64,000 bases of DNA from Nocardiopsis mwathae (lineage in GTDB: Bacteria; Actinomycetota; Actinomycetes; Streptosporangiales; Streptosporangiaceae), in NCBI RefSeq assembly GCF_014201195.1, contig NZ_JACHDS010000001.1:2666001-2730000 (forward strand), given 5' to 3'. The first letter of the stretch is position 1, and each line of letters starts with the position of its first letter. Below the pieces are notes generated by a model. The model did not search any database, had not been told where the DNA came from, and saw nothing but the letters and a program-made list of their open reading frames with translations. Shown here one piece after another: positions 7,345-14,697 of the stretch. The position numbers were made by a program, and so were the translations under genes.

Positions 7345-7625
7345 CGGTCCGCCGGGGGGTCGGGGACCGGAACGAACCCGTTGGCCTCCAGGTGCTTTTC
7401 CACGTAGAACCGGCCGTCGGGTTTCCGCACGATGTAGTCATCGACGGTGGCGTTCCTCCGGAACCGGAACGCGGCGCCGTGGATGAGCGGCAGCACGATC
7501 CAGGGGTCTCCGAAAGCGTCACGTCCGCCGACCCGGCCTCCGGCCCATTGGGCGACCTGTTCGGCGTTGTCGGGGGTGATTCGGACGGCTCGCACTTCGA
7601 GCCGGTACACGGTGGGGGTTATCAA
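7341..7625 (-). CDS. Phage protein with PGDYIVRG-like motif (94 aa)
   Basis: I take TTG 7625 as start because AGGCAGGA lies just upstream; GTG 7610 is an alternative. The sequence VAQWAGGRVGG, then VDDYIVRKPDGRFYVEKHLEANGF, matches in outline a widespread small phage protein family whose core is GDYIIRGVxGEFYPCKPDIF. Its function is unknown. The match here is degenerate, and the expected Cys is absent. Confidence 0.55.
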   Translation of the reverse strand: MITPTVYRLEVRAVRITPDNAEQVAQWAGGRVGGRDAFGDPWIVLPLIHGAAFRFRRNATVDDYIVRKPDGRFYVEKHLEANGFVPVPDPPADR

Positions 7626-7656
7626 GGGGTCCTGCCTCTCCGGGGGATGGGTGGGG

Positions 7657-7896
7657 TCAGGTGGTGGAGGCGGCGGCCATCTCACGCACGTGCGCCTCTT
7701 CGCGGAGGGCCCGCGCGAAGCGTTCGGCGGCGCGGGCGAGCTCTTCGACCTGGGCGGGGGTGGCATCGTCGGCGGGCCGGATCACGGTGTCGCTGACCTC
7801 TTCCAATCCGCGGCCCAGGTGGAGTTCGGGCAGCGGCTGCTGTGGGGTGTCGGCCCAGGCGTCGGGTGTGGACTGGGCGAGGATGATGCAGGTCAT
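7657..7896 (-). CDS. Hypothetical phage protein (79 aa)
   Basis: ATG 7896 behind GAGGAG. The N-terminal part (MTCIILAQSTPDAW) is followed by an acidic linker and a C-terminal amphipathic helix (AQVEELARAAERFARALREE) that could form a coiled coil. No family recognised. Confidence 0.6.
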   Translation of the reverse strand: MTCIILAQSTPDAWADTPQQPLPELHLGRGLEEVSDTVIRPADDATPAQVEELARAAERFARALREEAHVREMAAASTT

Positions 7897-7929
7897 AAGG
7901 GGCTCCTCAGGGGTGGGAGTTGGAGGGGT

Positions 7930-7962
7930 GGCCCCGGCGCGAGGGGGAAAGGCGCCGGGGCC
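7930..7962 (-). terminator. Intercistronic GC hairpin
   Basis: Perfect 11-bp stem (7930-7940 with 7952-7962), 11-nt loop, four bases after the stop at 7966. Confidence 0.6.
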
Positions 7963-7965
7963 GGT

Positions 7966-8301
7966 TCACCCCCACGCCACGTCGGCGCCGCGGTGGTGCA
8001 CCCATTCGGCGAGGTCGTGGAGTTCACGCAGCCGCATGGCCAGAAGGCCGGGGCTGCGCCCTCCGTAGACCACGCGCCCGTCGTGGACGGGCGGTCGGCC
8101 GTGGGCGTCGTCCGTTGCGGTGTCGACGAGCGCGAGGGCGGTCAGGACCCGCCCCAGGAAGACCGGGGCGGGTTCTACACCGCCGGGGTAGTCGGTGTCG
8201 TGCCCGAGGAGTCCGAGAAGCGTGGCGGCGTTGCCGTTGTTCACGTTGACCTGCGGGTCGTTGTCACCGAGGTGGCCGGCGGGGTAGAAGGTGACGGACA
8301 T
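7966..8301 (-). CDS. Hypothetical phage protein (111 aa)
   Basis: ATG 8301 with GGGAGGAA upstream. It begins SVTFYPAGHLGDNDPQVNV, then NAATLLGLLGHD, and ends in a helix (LLAMRLRELHDLAEWVHHRG). It is the first gene downstream of the TGTATATACA operator pair at 8421-8458. No family recognised. Confidence 0.6.
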   Translation of the reverse strand: MSVTFYPAGHLGDNDPQVNVNNGNAATLLGLLGHDTDYPGGVEPAPVFLGRVLTALALVDTATDDAHGRPPVHDGRVVYGGRSPGLLAMRLRELHDLAEWVHHRGADVAWG

Positions 8302-8420
8302 GTGTTCCTCCCTTTGTGTTGGAATCGGTGGCCGTTCGGTGGCCGGGAGGAACGGGTGTCCGTTGTGGGGTCCGCTGTTGAGTTGTCAAGGATCTGAGCT
8401 TGGGGGTTCACCCCCGCACT

Positions 8421-8458
8421 GTGTATATACACACTATCATGGGCTCTGTATATACACA
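8421..8458. promoter_or_regulatory. Paired TGTATATACA operator, copy 1
   Basis: Two palindromes, GTGTATATACAC (8421-8432) and TGTATATACA (8447-8456), have centres 25 bp apart. The 40 bp around them match the block at 10161-10200 at 33 positions. The site lies upstream of the minus-strand gene starting at 8301 and right after the gene ending at 8466, so it probably controls the 7.0-8.3 kb block. Confidence 0.65.
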
Positions 8459-8465
8459 ACTCGTG

Positions 8466-8993
8466 TCATGCAGCCTCCCCCGAGGCATCGCCCGAACCGA
8501 TCTCGTGCCTCAACACCTCCCCCAACAACAGCTCCCCCCGCTCGAAAGCGCACCGCATCGCCTCGAACGCCGCCTCGCGCTCCGGCCCCTCCTCCGGCCG
8601 GTCAACCCGCACCGGCGACGGCTTGCTCTCCACCTCCGCCCACGGCACCGGCACGATCTCCCCACGCACCACCACCCCGCCGTACTGGCGAACCTGGTCC
8701 TTCACCGACTTCAACGTGGAAGGCCGGATCACCTCGACCACCTCATCGGCCATGTGCTCCTTGGCCCACGCCACCGCCGCCGCCTCATCGACCCGCACCG
8801 AGCGCGTGTCCTTGGGCTGGGAGACGGTCCCCACCCGAACCAGGCGGCCATCCGGCCCCGGCAAGGCGACGCCCGAGCGGTCGCCCTCCATCAGCCCGGC
8901 CCCGGCCTCGGCACGCACCCGGTCATAGACGTCAGCGACCTCTCCTTTCAGCATCGCCAGCACTGCGGCACGGAGCTTGGGGTCAGGCTGCAT
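8466..8993 (-). CDS. Phage protein paired with annealing protein (175 aa)
   Basis: ATG 8993 overlaps the end of the Rad52/Sak-like gene by 11 nt. The middle reads LPGPDGRLVRVGTVSQPKDTR then AWAKEHMADEVVEVIRP. This is the pattern of a family found next to recombinases or exonucleases in Streptomyces-type phages (LPDG.. VGTV.. W..E..P.EVE..RP). Its role is unknown. The coupling suggests that it works with the annealing protein. Confidence 0.55.
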   Translation of the reverse strand: MQPDPKLRAAVLAMLKGEVADVYDRVRAEAGAGLMEGDRSGVALPGPDGRLVRVGTVSQPKDTRSVRVDEAAAVAWAKEHMADEVVEVIRPSTLKSVKDQVRQYGGVVVRGEIVPVPWAEVESKPSPVRVDRPEEGPEREAAFEAMRCAFERGELLLGEVLRHEIGSGDASGEAA

Positions 8994-9780
8994 CGGACAT
9001 CTCCTCTTCCTTCTTGTTCTGGGTGAGCATGCGGCGGCGCTTGTCGATCTCGGCGCGCAGCCCCTTGCCGTCGTGCTGGGTCATCTCCAACGCGTCGTAT
9101 TTCGCTTTGGCCTCGGCTTCCAGGACGACCAGCTCAGCGTCGTCCTCAGCCCCCTGGGCGCGGCGCAGGGCGTCCAGCAGCCACGCCTTGTCGGTGACGC
9201 GCTCGGGCTGCTCGCCCTTGCGCAGGCGCCGCCGAGCCTTGCCCCCTTGGGCGATCGCGTTCTCGGCCGTGGGGTCGGCGCGCTCCCCCTTGGACCACAG
9301 GTTGAGCGCGACCCCGAAGCGCATAGCGGCGTTGCGAAGGGCGTCACCAATGAGCACCTTGACCGCGTCGGCCTGGTTCGACGGGCAGGACCCGTAGCCC
9401 TTGCGGGTGATGCCGCCGACGGTCAGGGTGATCCACAAGCCGACCGGGTTGCCGTTGCGGTCGTGGTCGAGGATGGGCATCCCGTTGTCGTCGGTAGCGA
9501 GGAAGTCCCAGTTCCACGCGGGGTCGACGTCGAGAAGGCGGCCGGTGACATCGGCGTGTCCGACGAAGTCGATGTGGATGTGCTGGGGGCTGATCCACTG
9601 GTCGCACACCTTGCACCTGGACTTGCTGTGCTTGGCGCATTCGCCGGACCGGGATTCGCGGCAGCCTCCGCAGGTGACGCGGGGCAGCTTCCCGACGACG
9701 TCGTCGGAGAAGTGGGCGCGCAGCCGGTTGGAGGTGTCCAGGAGGGCCTGGAGCGCGTCTGTGTCACTCGGTGTGGTCAT
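8983..9780 (-). CDS. Rad52/Sak-like single-strand annealing protein
   Basis: 265 aa; ATG 9780 with AAAGGAA. The N-terminal part has clustered Cys/His pairs (CGGCRESRSGEC, KCKVCDQW), an added zinc module. The central region DVTGRLLDVDPAWNWDF, GLWITLTVGG, RKGYGSC, then DAVKVLIGDALRNAAMRFG follows the Rad52/Sak annealing core: beta strands, then a helix with conserved DA..R.A..FG. A charged C-terminal helix follows. Such proteins anneal SSB-coated single strands during phage recombination. RecT-type assignment is less likely. Confidence 0.65.
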   Translation of the reverse strand: MTTPSDTDALQALLDTSNRLRAHFSDDVVGKLPRVTCGGCRESRSGECAKHSKSRCKVCDQWISPQHIHIDFVGHADVTGRLLDVDPAWNWDFLATDDNGMPILDHDRNGNPVGLWITLTVGGITRKGYGSCPSNQADAVKVLIGDALRNAAMRFGVALNLWSKGERADPTAENAIAQGGKARRRLRKGEQPERVTDKAWLLDALRRAQGAEDDAELVVLEAEAKAKYDALEMTQHDGKGLRAEIDKRRRMLTQNKKEEEMSDAA

Positions 9781-9811
9781 TGGTTCCTTTCTTGGGTCGG
9801 CAGGAAGCAGG

Positions 9812-9842
9812 GGGCCGCCCCGGGGACGGTCCGGGGCGGCCC
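9812..9842 (-). terminator. Intercistronic GC hairpin
   Basis: Perfect 12-bp stem (9812-9823 with 9831-9842), 7-nt loop, between the stop at 9852 and the annealing-protein start. Confidence 0.6.
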
Positions 9843-9851
9843 GGGTGGGGG

Positions 9852-10115
9852 TCAGTCGTCCCAGTGGCCGGGGGCTCCGCAGTCGGGGCTGGCGAAGTGG
9901 TCGAGGGCGAGGTCGTCGATCTCGTTGATCAGGGCGGTGGTGATGGCGAGGGTGCCGTCCAGTTCGTAGAGGACTTCGTTGCAGGTGCACCGCACGTCGC
10001 ACAGGCCGATCTCCAGTGCGCCGGGGAGTTCGTTGAGCAGGGCCTCGTAGAAGGCCTCTCTCATGTCGTCGGTGTCGATGAGGTGGGTGGCCGGGGCGGT
10101 GAGGGTGGTGGTCAT
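9852..10115 (-). CDS. Hypothetical phage protein (87 aa)
   Basis: ATG 10115 behind GGAGGA. Acidic and helical (DDMREAFYEALLNELPGALEI) with a Cys cluster (LCDVRCTC) and a final CGAPGHWDD. It is the first gene after operator pair 2, ahead of the annealing protein. No recognised family; it could be a small regulator or partner of the recombination genes. Confidence 0.6.
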   Translation of the reverse strand: MTTTLTAPATHLIDTDDMREAFYEALLNELPGALEIGLCDVRCTCNEVLYELDGTLAITTALINEIDDLALDHFASPDCGAPGHWDD

Positions 10116-10161
10116 GGGGTCCTCCGTGGGGTGGTGGGCGGGGGTTTCCCGTCCCCCGCTA

Positions 10162-10196
10162 TGTATATACACAATAGCATCATCTCTGTATATACA
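10162..10196. promoter_or_regulatory. Paired TGTATATACA operator, copy 2, with third half-site
   Basis: Two TGTATATACA palindromes (10162-10171 and 10187-10196), centres again 25 bp apart, lie between divergent genes starting at 10115 (minus) and 10275 (plus). A further partial copy, CATATACACA, is at 10256-10265 and abuts the ribosome site of the plus-strand gene. This is the arrangement expected for an autoregulated repressor also controlling the opposite operon. Confidence 0.7.
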
Positions 10197-10274
10197 CAAA
10201 CCCTGGCCCCGCCAACCAGCCCCTTCCCACCCCTCCCGTGCTAACCTCACCCGCGCATATACACAGGAGAGGCC

Positions 10275-10541
10275 ATGACCGACACACCCCAGCAGCCCCC
10301 CAGCAAGAAGCGGACTCCCCTGCGGCCCATCAGGGTCGACGACGACATCTGGGAGCCCTACAAAGCCATCTGCGCACGCGACAGCACCGACGCGACCAAC
10401 GACCTCCTCGGCCACATCGGCCGACGGATTCTCGAGAGCGGAACCCCCGAAGAGATCGAGCGCTACAAAAGGGGCGTCGCCGCACAAGAGGAACGTCGTT
10501 CCCGCGTCATCGGCGCCCGCAAGAAAAAGTCCGACGACTAA
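10275..10541 (+). CDS. Ribbon-helix-helix-like regulator (88 aa)
   Basis: ATG 10275 behind AGGAGAGG. After a basic N-terminus, PLRPIRVDDDIWEPYKAICA, TDATNDLLGHIGRRI gives a short strand (RPIRV) followed by two helices, the pattern of Arc/MetJ-type DNA-binding proteins. A charged, basic C-terminal tail follows. It is one of only two plus-strand genes left of the switch, and it sits beside the TGTATATACA operators, so it is the best candidate to bind them. The fold call is from pattern only. Confidence 0.6.
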   Translation: MTDTPQQPPSKKRTPLRPIRVDDDIWEPYKAICARDSTDATNDLLGHIGRRILESGTPEEIERYKRGVAAQEERRSRVIGARKKKSDD

Positions 10542-10732
10542 CGGCACCCCGGGCACAGGTCGGGCCGACGCTCCTGGGTGCGGTGCGAGGCGTACCACCC
10601 CTCAGCCCGAGCCGCCGCACGCGCATCCGACGCCAAACGCGGCAGCTCGCTGGGGTAGTGCACCGCCCCGCACCGGTGGCACGCCACCACATACACCGGG
10701 CCGCCCTGGTGTTCATAGCGGTGAACTGTCAC
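10538..10732 (-). CDS. Zinc-binding small protein (64 aa)
   Basis: GTG 10732 overlaps the upstream stop as GTGA. VVACHRCGAVHYP and the final LCPGCR provide four cysteines for one zinc ribbon. The gene meets the ribbon-helix-helix gene tail-to-tail, the two stops overlapping by 4 nt. Confidence 0.6.
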   Translation of the reverse strand: MTVHRYEHQGGPVYVVACHRCGAVHYPSELPRLASDARAAARAEGWYASHRTQERRPDLCPGCR

Positions 10733-11112
10733 TGCGGACCTCCGGCCTCCCCAGTGCGGGGCGCTTCGTCCACGCATCGGTGGTGACCAACCGCCGTCAC
10801 CAGATCGGCGAGCGTGTCCCCCGCTTCGGCGAACGCCCCGAACTCGCTGAACAGGCGCGAGCTGCCAGCGGCACAGTCGAGGTGAGCCAGCTCCAGGCCG
10901 GTGCCGCTCTTGAGCTCGAACCGCGACAGCCACCCCGGCAACGGCCGCGTCCCTGGCGGCTTGGGTTCCGCCAAGGCGCTCCGGGCCGCAGCGGCGATCC
11001 GTTCGGCGTCCTCCCGCAGCGCGGCCACCTCGCCGGACATGGAGTGCCCGGGGGCGTCCGGCTGGTGCAGCTCCACCAACACGTCCAGCACGGCCCGGGT
11101 GACAGGGTCCAT
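10729..11112 (-). CDS. Hypothetical phage protein (127 aa)
   Basis: I prefer ATG 11112, two bases after the upstream stop; TTG 11118 is possible. Helical N-terminus (AVLDVLVELHQ), then EDAERIAAAARSALAE, a Pro-rich linker and a C-terminal helix (AEAGDTLADLVTAV). No family recognised. Confidence 0.55.
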   Translation of the reverse strand: MDPVTRAVLDVLVELHQPDAPGHSMSGEVAALREDAERIAAAARSALAEPKPPGTRPLPGWLSRFELKSGTGLELAHLDCAAGSSRLFSEFGAFAEAGDTLADLVTAVGHHRCVDEAPRTGEAGGPQ

Positions 11113-11114
11113 GT

Positions 11115-11378
11115 TCAACGGTCCCCCTCGGTGGCCGAGATGAGCCGGTACCCGGCACGCCGGGGTGTCCCCAGGTGCGTTGTGCCGGTTGGGTGCAGGT
11201 CCGCGACCAGGAGGCGGCGGGGGTACTTGCCGGTGTGTGCGTCAACGACGACAGCGCGGGTGCTGCCAGGGGTGTAGTCGATGACCCGGATCGCGCGCTC
11301 GGGGTGGCGGGGGTCGCAGCACTGGTAGACGTGGCCGGCACGCACTGGGGCCGGGGAGGTGGGGGCGAGGGTGCCCAC
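11115..11378 (-). CDS. Small phage protein (87 aa), beta-rich
   Basis: GTG 11378 is chosen because GAGGAGA lies upstream. GHVYQCCDPRHPERAIRVIDY, RAVVVDAHTGKYPRRLLVADLHP and GYRLI form successive beta strands, as in small SH3-like or beta-barrel phage proteins common in actinophages. Function unknown. Confidence 0.55.
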   Translation of the reverse strand: MGTLAPTSPAPVRAGHVYQCCDPRHPERAIRVIDYTPGSTRAVVVDAHTGKYPRRLLVADLHPTGTTHLGTPRRAGYRLISATEGDR

Positions 11379-11406
11379 GGGTGTTCTCCTCACACGGGTT
11401 TCTGGG

Positions 11407-11442
11407 GGGGCCGTGCCGTGCAGGCGAACACGGCACGGCCCC
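11407..11442 (-). terminator. Intercistronic GC hairpin
   Basis: Perfect 14-bp stem (11407-11420 with 11429-11442), 8-nt loop, downstream of the stop at 11459. Confidence 0.65.
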
Positions 11443-11458
11443 GGATCGAATTCGGGGG

Positions 11459-11878
11459 TCAGGAAGCGGACTTGTGCGCGTTGTAGAGCGCTATGGCGTC
11501 CGGGCGCTCCCAGAACGTTTCGATCACGCCGGACCGGGATGCGTACAGCGCGTCCAGGCGGTCATAGCTGGAGCCGACCCACCGGGCGAGCTCGGGGCTG
11601 TGAAAGCGGGGCCGGTAGTGCTCAGCGGCGTAGTCGAACCCCTCGTCCTCGGCTTTCCTGACGAAGGCCACGAGCTCCATGAAGTCGTAGTCCGACAGTT
11701 CGAACTCGGCGGGGATGATCCACTGCTCGCGGACCTGCGCCCCGGTGAGCCCTTCGGCTCCGGTGGCGTTCGCGAGGTCGGCGAGCTGGGCGGCGGCGTC
11801 GCGCGCTTCGGTCTCGCTTGTGGCGGTGGGGGCGAGGATCCAGTTCACCAGCGTGTGCGTGGCGTTCTGCGGGTTCAT
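11459..11878 (-). CDS. Hypothetical acidic phage protein (139 aa)
   Basis: ATG 11878. Largely helical and acidic: ETEARDAAAQLADLANATG, FELSDYDFMELVAFVRKAEDEGFDYA and a C-terminal ALYNAHKSAS. It is flanked by hairpins on both sides, so it may be a separately tuned gene between ssb and the next block. No known motif. Confidence 0.6.
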   Translation of the reverse strand: MNPQNATHTLVNWILAPTATSETEARDAAAQLADLANATGAEGLTGAQVREQWIIPAEFELSDYDFMELVAFVRKAEDEGFDYAAEHYRPRFHSPELARWVGSSYDRLDALYASRSGVIETFWERPDAIALYNAHKSAS

Positions 11879-11914
11879 GGTGGGGGTGTCTCCGTTCGTG
11901 GGGTGGTGTGGGGC

Positions 11915-11987
11915 GGGTGCGCGCCGGGCTTCCCCTTACCGGCGCGCACCCGGGTAGGTGGGGGCCGCCTACGGGAGCGGCGGCCCC
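11915..11987 (-). terminator. Two tandem GC hairpins after ssb
   Basis: A 13-bp stem (11915-11927 with 11939-11951) and a 9-bp stem (11961-11969 with 11979-11987) stand in tandem between the ssb stop and the next gene, a likely strong terminator. Confidence 0.65.
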
Positions 11988-11999
11988 GATCGTGGTGGT

Positions 12000-12467
12000 T
12001 TAGAACGGCGGGGTGTCGTCGGCCGCCTGCGCCCACTGGTCGGTGGCGGGCGCGCCGGTGCCGCCGGTCCGGCCGTAGCCCTGCCCCTGGCCGCCGCCCT
12101 GCCGCTGGGCCTTCGTCACGGTCGCGGTCGCCGACCGCAGCGCCGGGCCGACCTCTTCCACATCGACCTCGAAGACGGTGCGCTTGTCGCCGTCCTTGGT
12201 CTCATAGGAGCGCTGCTTGAGGCGGCCCTGCACGATCACCCGCATGCCCTTGGCCAGGGACTCGGCGACGTTCTCCGCGTAGGCCCGCCACACCGAGCAG
12301 GTGAGGAACAGCGACTCGCCGTCCCGCCACTCCCCGGACTGCTTGTCGAAGGTGCGGGGAGTGGAGGCGACGCGGAAGTTCGCCACGGCCGCACCGTTGG
12401 GGGTGAAGCGGAGCTCAGGGTCGTCGACGAGGTTGCCGACGAGGGTCATCTGGGTTTCGCCCGCCAT
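12000..12467 (-). CDS. ssb: Single-stranded DNA-binding protein
   Basis: 155 aa. The OB-fold is complete: [19 protein letters not shown] at the N-terminus, [42 protein letters not shown], then [15 protein letters not shown] Gly/Gln-rich linker leads to the acidic tip DDTPPF, which binds SSB partners such as exonucleases and helicases. This is a phage-encoded SSB for element replication, distinct from the host copy expected near rpsF/rplI. Transcription probably starts in the upstream gap that carries two TTTGGCCAAA operators, so expression would be repressed in the lysogen. Confidence 0.92.
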   Translation of the reverse strand: MAGETQMTLVGNLVDDPELRFTPNGAAVANFRVASTPRTFDKQSGEWRDGESLFLTCSVWRAYAENVAESLAKGMRVIVQGRLKQRSYETKDGDKRTVFEVDVEEVGPALRSATATVTKAQRQGGGQGQGYGRTGGTGAPATDQWAQAADDTPPF

Positions 12468-12560
12468 TGGGGGTGCCTTTCTGTCTCTGGGTGCCCACGT
12501 TCTTGTTTGCGCAGGTCACCCCCGGATGTTGGCTTGGTTTCCAGCCGATCGCGTAACCCG

Positions 12561-12615
12561 ATCATATCAAGTTTGGCCAAACTTAGCCATACAGATTGAG
12601 AGTTTGGCCAAACTT
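12561..12615. promoter_or_regulatory. ssb promoter with two TTTGGCCAAA operators
   Basis: AAGTTTGGCCAAACTT (12569-12584) and AGTTTGGCCAAACT (12601-12614) are perfect palindromes with centres 31 bp apart. A TATGAT -10-like box on the minus strand (12566-12561) lies next to the first. The same core occurs in the immunity switch at 18521 and 18648, so the element repressor probably silences ssb and following genes. Confidence 0.7.
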
Positions 12616-12619
12616 CAGG

Positions 12620-13012
12620 CTACAACTTGGCTACCCCCTCGCCACCACCTGTACGCCGTAGATCCGACACCGCCGACCATCCACCCGACGCGCCCAACCG
12701 GACCCACACCCCGCCCGCATACAGCACCGGAACCACCTCCGGGTCCGCAAACTGCCGCAGACGAAACCCCCGCCGCTCCGCCTCACGCGGATGCGCCTCG
12801 ATCCACCCATGGCACCCCGTGGTCCCACTTCCGTGCACCAGCACCAGGTTCACCGCAGAATTCGCATCCCGCCTCCGCGTACCACCCATCCCCCGCGCCC
12901 GACGGTGCTGCAAACTGTGCCACCCCGGGGAGACACCCCCGCCGCACCAGGCGCACGCCCCGCCGTCGCGATCCCACACCAGATCACGCACACGCTTCGT
13001 CGGCCCGCTCAC
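12620..13012 (-). CDS. HNH endonuclease
   Basis: 130 aa. GTG 13012 overlaps the loader gene as GTGA and has GGAGG eight bases upstream. CAWCGGGVSPGWHSLQHR gives the first zinc pair and the His-containing strand; NSAVNLVLVHGSGTTGCHGWIE gives the Asn and the second His/Cys site of the HNH fold. Small phage HNH proteins often help DNA packaging or act as free-standing nucleases; its place among replication genes rather than next to terminase makes the role unclear. Confidence 0.75.
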   Translation of the reverse strand: MSGPTKRVRDLVWDRDGGACAWCGGGVSPGWHSLQHRRARGMGGTRRRDANSAVNLVLVHGSGTTGCHGWIEAHPREAERRGFRLRQFADPEVVPVLYAGGVWVRLGASGGWSAVSDLRRTGGGEGVAKL

Positions 13013-13725
13013 CGAACCAACCTCCGGTCCTCGCCCGTCACCGCGACCCGGCCCCCGGCCGTCATCTCGATCAACCGCCCGCCCGGCGCGTCCCCGAACA
13101 CAGCAGTGAACTGCTTCAACGGAACATTCGTCGTGATGATCGTCGGCAGCATCACGTTGTACCGATGGTTGACAAGGCGGTACAGAATCTCCTCCGTCCA
13201 CGCCGAGTCCTTAGCCCGCCCCAAGTCGTCCAGCAGCAGCCAGGGGGCGTCCATCAACCGGCGCAACCCCTGCTCACGCTCCTCACCACTCCCAGGCCTC
13301 AACTGGGCCAAAAGCTCCGGCCAGGACGCGAACTCCGCACCGAACCGCGGCAGCCCCGCCTCGGCCACCCGCCGCAACGCGCCGAACCCGGCGAAGGTCT
13401 TCCCGGTGCCGGTGGGCCCGTACAGCAGCAGCGACGGAACCGGGACCGGCTCCGATGTGGCGCGCGACCTCCACGAGGCCACCGCCGCCTCCACCCACGC
13501 CACAACTTCCGGCCGGTCGGAGGTGGCCGATCGGTACCGCAACGGGGTGACCCGCGCAAGAACGCGGCGGGCGTGCTCGACGCGCTGGCGGTGGTGGTAG
13601 TCGGGGTGACCGGGTTCATCCGGCGAAAGCGCTGGGGGCTCCTCTGCCGGATCGGCGATTTCGAGGGTGTCGCAGATCCGCTGGATGCGGGCGATAGCGC
13701 CGGTGGCGTCGAATCGGATTGTCAC
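13009..13725 (-). CDS. DnaC/IstB-like AAA+ helicase loader
   Basis: 238 aa from GTG 13725, chosen for the GTGA overlap with the initiator gene and GGGAG upstream. Walker A GPTGTGKT at 103-110, Walker B LLLDDL at 163-168, and sensor-1 TIITTNVP near 193-200 define an AAA+ loader of the DnaC type, which places the replicative helicase at the origin. The preceding 100 residues would carry the helicase-binding region. With the gene before it, this makes an initiator-loader pair like lambda O and P. Confidence 0.85.
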   Translation of the reverse strand: MTIRFDATGAIARIQRICDTLEIADPAEEPPALSPDEPGHPDYHHRQRVEHARRVLARVTPLRYRSATSDRPEVVAWVEAAVASWRSRATSEPVPVPSLLLYGPTGTGKTFAGFGALRRVAEAGLPRFGAEFASWPELLAQLRPGSGEEREQGLRRLMDAPWLLLDDLGRAKDSAWTEEILYRLVNHRYNVMLPTIITTNVPLKQFTAVFGDAPGGRLIEMTAGGRVAVTGEDRRLVR

Positions 13726-14624
13726 GCAGGGCTCCCTTCGTTGGTGCCGTCGGCCCAGGGGTCGGCCCACGGGTCGGGGTCGTCGCCGAAAGAGGTGGGA
13801 TTGCGGTGGGGCTGGTGGACTTTGCGTGTCTTCGCCTCGTTCTCCGCGACAGACACGAAGTCGTCAGCCCACGCCTCGCCGTTCAACCACGTCGCGGGGT
13901 TGCGGACGTAGCCCCGATCAACATCCGGCGACCGTTTGTAGTTCTCCAAGCCAGCCATGAGCTCGTCGAAGCTGGCCTTCTTGATGGCGGCCCGCCATGC
14001 TCGGCGCGCTTGCCCCTTGCTCACCTTCTTGGGGTACTGCGCCCACCAGGCGCAGAACTGGGGGTCGTCATCGCTACCAGGCTCCGGCGGCTTGGGCTGG
14101 TGGGGGTCGGGTTCCGTGTCGGGCTCGCCTCCCGGCGTCAGCCGGGTTTGTGTGTATGTCTCCGTCTTCTTCTCTTCGTCTTCTTCCTCTACGTCTTCTT
14201 CAGGGGTCGCGTGTGCCGACCCCCGGGGGTCGGTGTGCTGACCCCCCGGGTCGCTATGCCGACCCCTGGGGTCGCCCTGCTGACCCCCCGGGTCGCTATG
14301 CCGACCCCCCTCCGTGTGGAAGGGCTCATTGAACGCGATCACGTACTCGTTGGTGGTCTGCCGGCCCCCATCGAACCGGGGCTGCACCACCAGCGCACCC
14401 ACCGCTTTCAGCTCCCGCACGTGGTCGATCACCGTGCTCTTAGCGACACCGAGGTCAGCCGCGAGCTTCTTGTAGCCGGGGATGGTGCGCTCATAGTGGC
14501 CGTAGCGGCCGTGCAGCCACGCGTAGGTGGCGATCGCTTGAAGGGACACGCCGGTTTCGAACAGCCACAAGGGGATGCGGGCGTACTTGGTTTCGGTGCT
14601 CCGGCCGCGGAGACCTTCGGGCAT
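13722..14624 (-). CDS. Phage replication initiator/primosomal protein with winged helix
   Basis: 300 aa; ATG 14624 with GAAGGAA. The N-terminal 110 residues contain a winged helix-turn-helix (IPGYKKLAADLGVAKSTVIDH), as in DnaD/lambda-O-type initiators. A low-complexity linker of repeated DPGG/DPRG units (near residues 105-140) and an acidic Glu/Lys tract follow. The C-terminal part (FCAWWAQYPKKVSKGQARRAW, then NYKRSPDVDRGYVRNPATWLNGE) is the conserved C-terminal domain of many phage replisome organisers. It should bind the origin and recruit the loader encoded next. The linker DNA itself carries phased palindromes and may be the origin. Confidence 0.8.
   Translation of the reverse strand: MPEGLRGRSTETKYARIPLWLFETGVSLQAIATYAWLHGRYGHYERTIPGYKKLAADLGVAKSTVIDHVRELKAVGALVVQPRFDGGRQTTNEYVIAFNEPFHTEGGRHSDPGGQQGDPRGRHSDPGGQHTDPRGSAHATPEEDVEEEDEEKKTETYTQTRLTPGGEPDTEPDPHQPKPPEPGSDDDPQFCAWWAQYPKKVSKGQARRAWRAAIKKASFDELMAGLENYKRSPDVDRGYVRNPATWLNGEAWADDFVSVAENEAKTRKVHQPHRNPTSFGDDPDPWADPWADGTNEGSPA
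14155..14308. repeat. Candidate phage replication origin: phased palindromes plus polypurine tract
   Basis: Inside the initiator gene, GACCCC-GGGTC palindromes begin at 14218, 14240, 14261 and 14282, with a half copy at 14303: spacing 22, 21, 21 and 21 bp, i.e. two helical turns. A 29-bp segment is repeated exactly at 14238 and 14280. Next to them, 14160-14205 is a strand-asymmetric, lower-GC pyrimidine tract (purines on the minus strand). Iterons plus purine tract within the initiator gene is the layout of lambda ori. The function is inferred. Confidence 0.5.
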
Positions 14625-14664
14625 TCAGATTCCTTCGAGAATCGTGGGTGGTGGTTCGGGAGGT

Positions 14665-14689
14665 CCGGCCGGTTCGGGAGACCGGCCGG
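14665..14689 (-). terminator. Intercistronic GC hairpin
   Basis: 9-bp stem (14665-14673 with 14681-14689), 7-nt loop, between the stop at 14698 and the initiator start. Confidence 0.5.
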
Positions 14690-14697
14690 GTGGTTCG

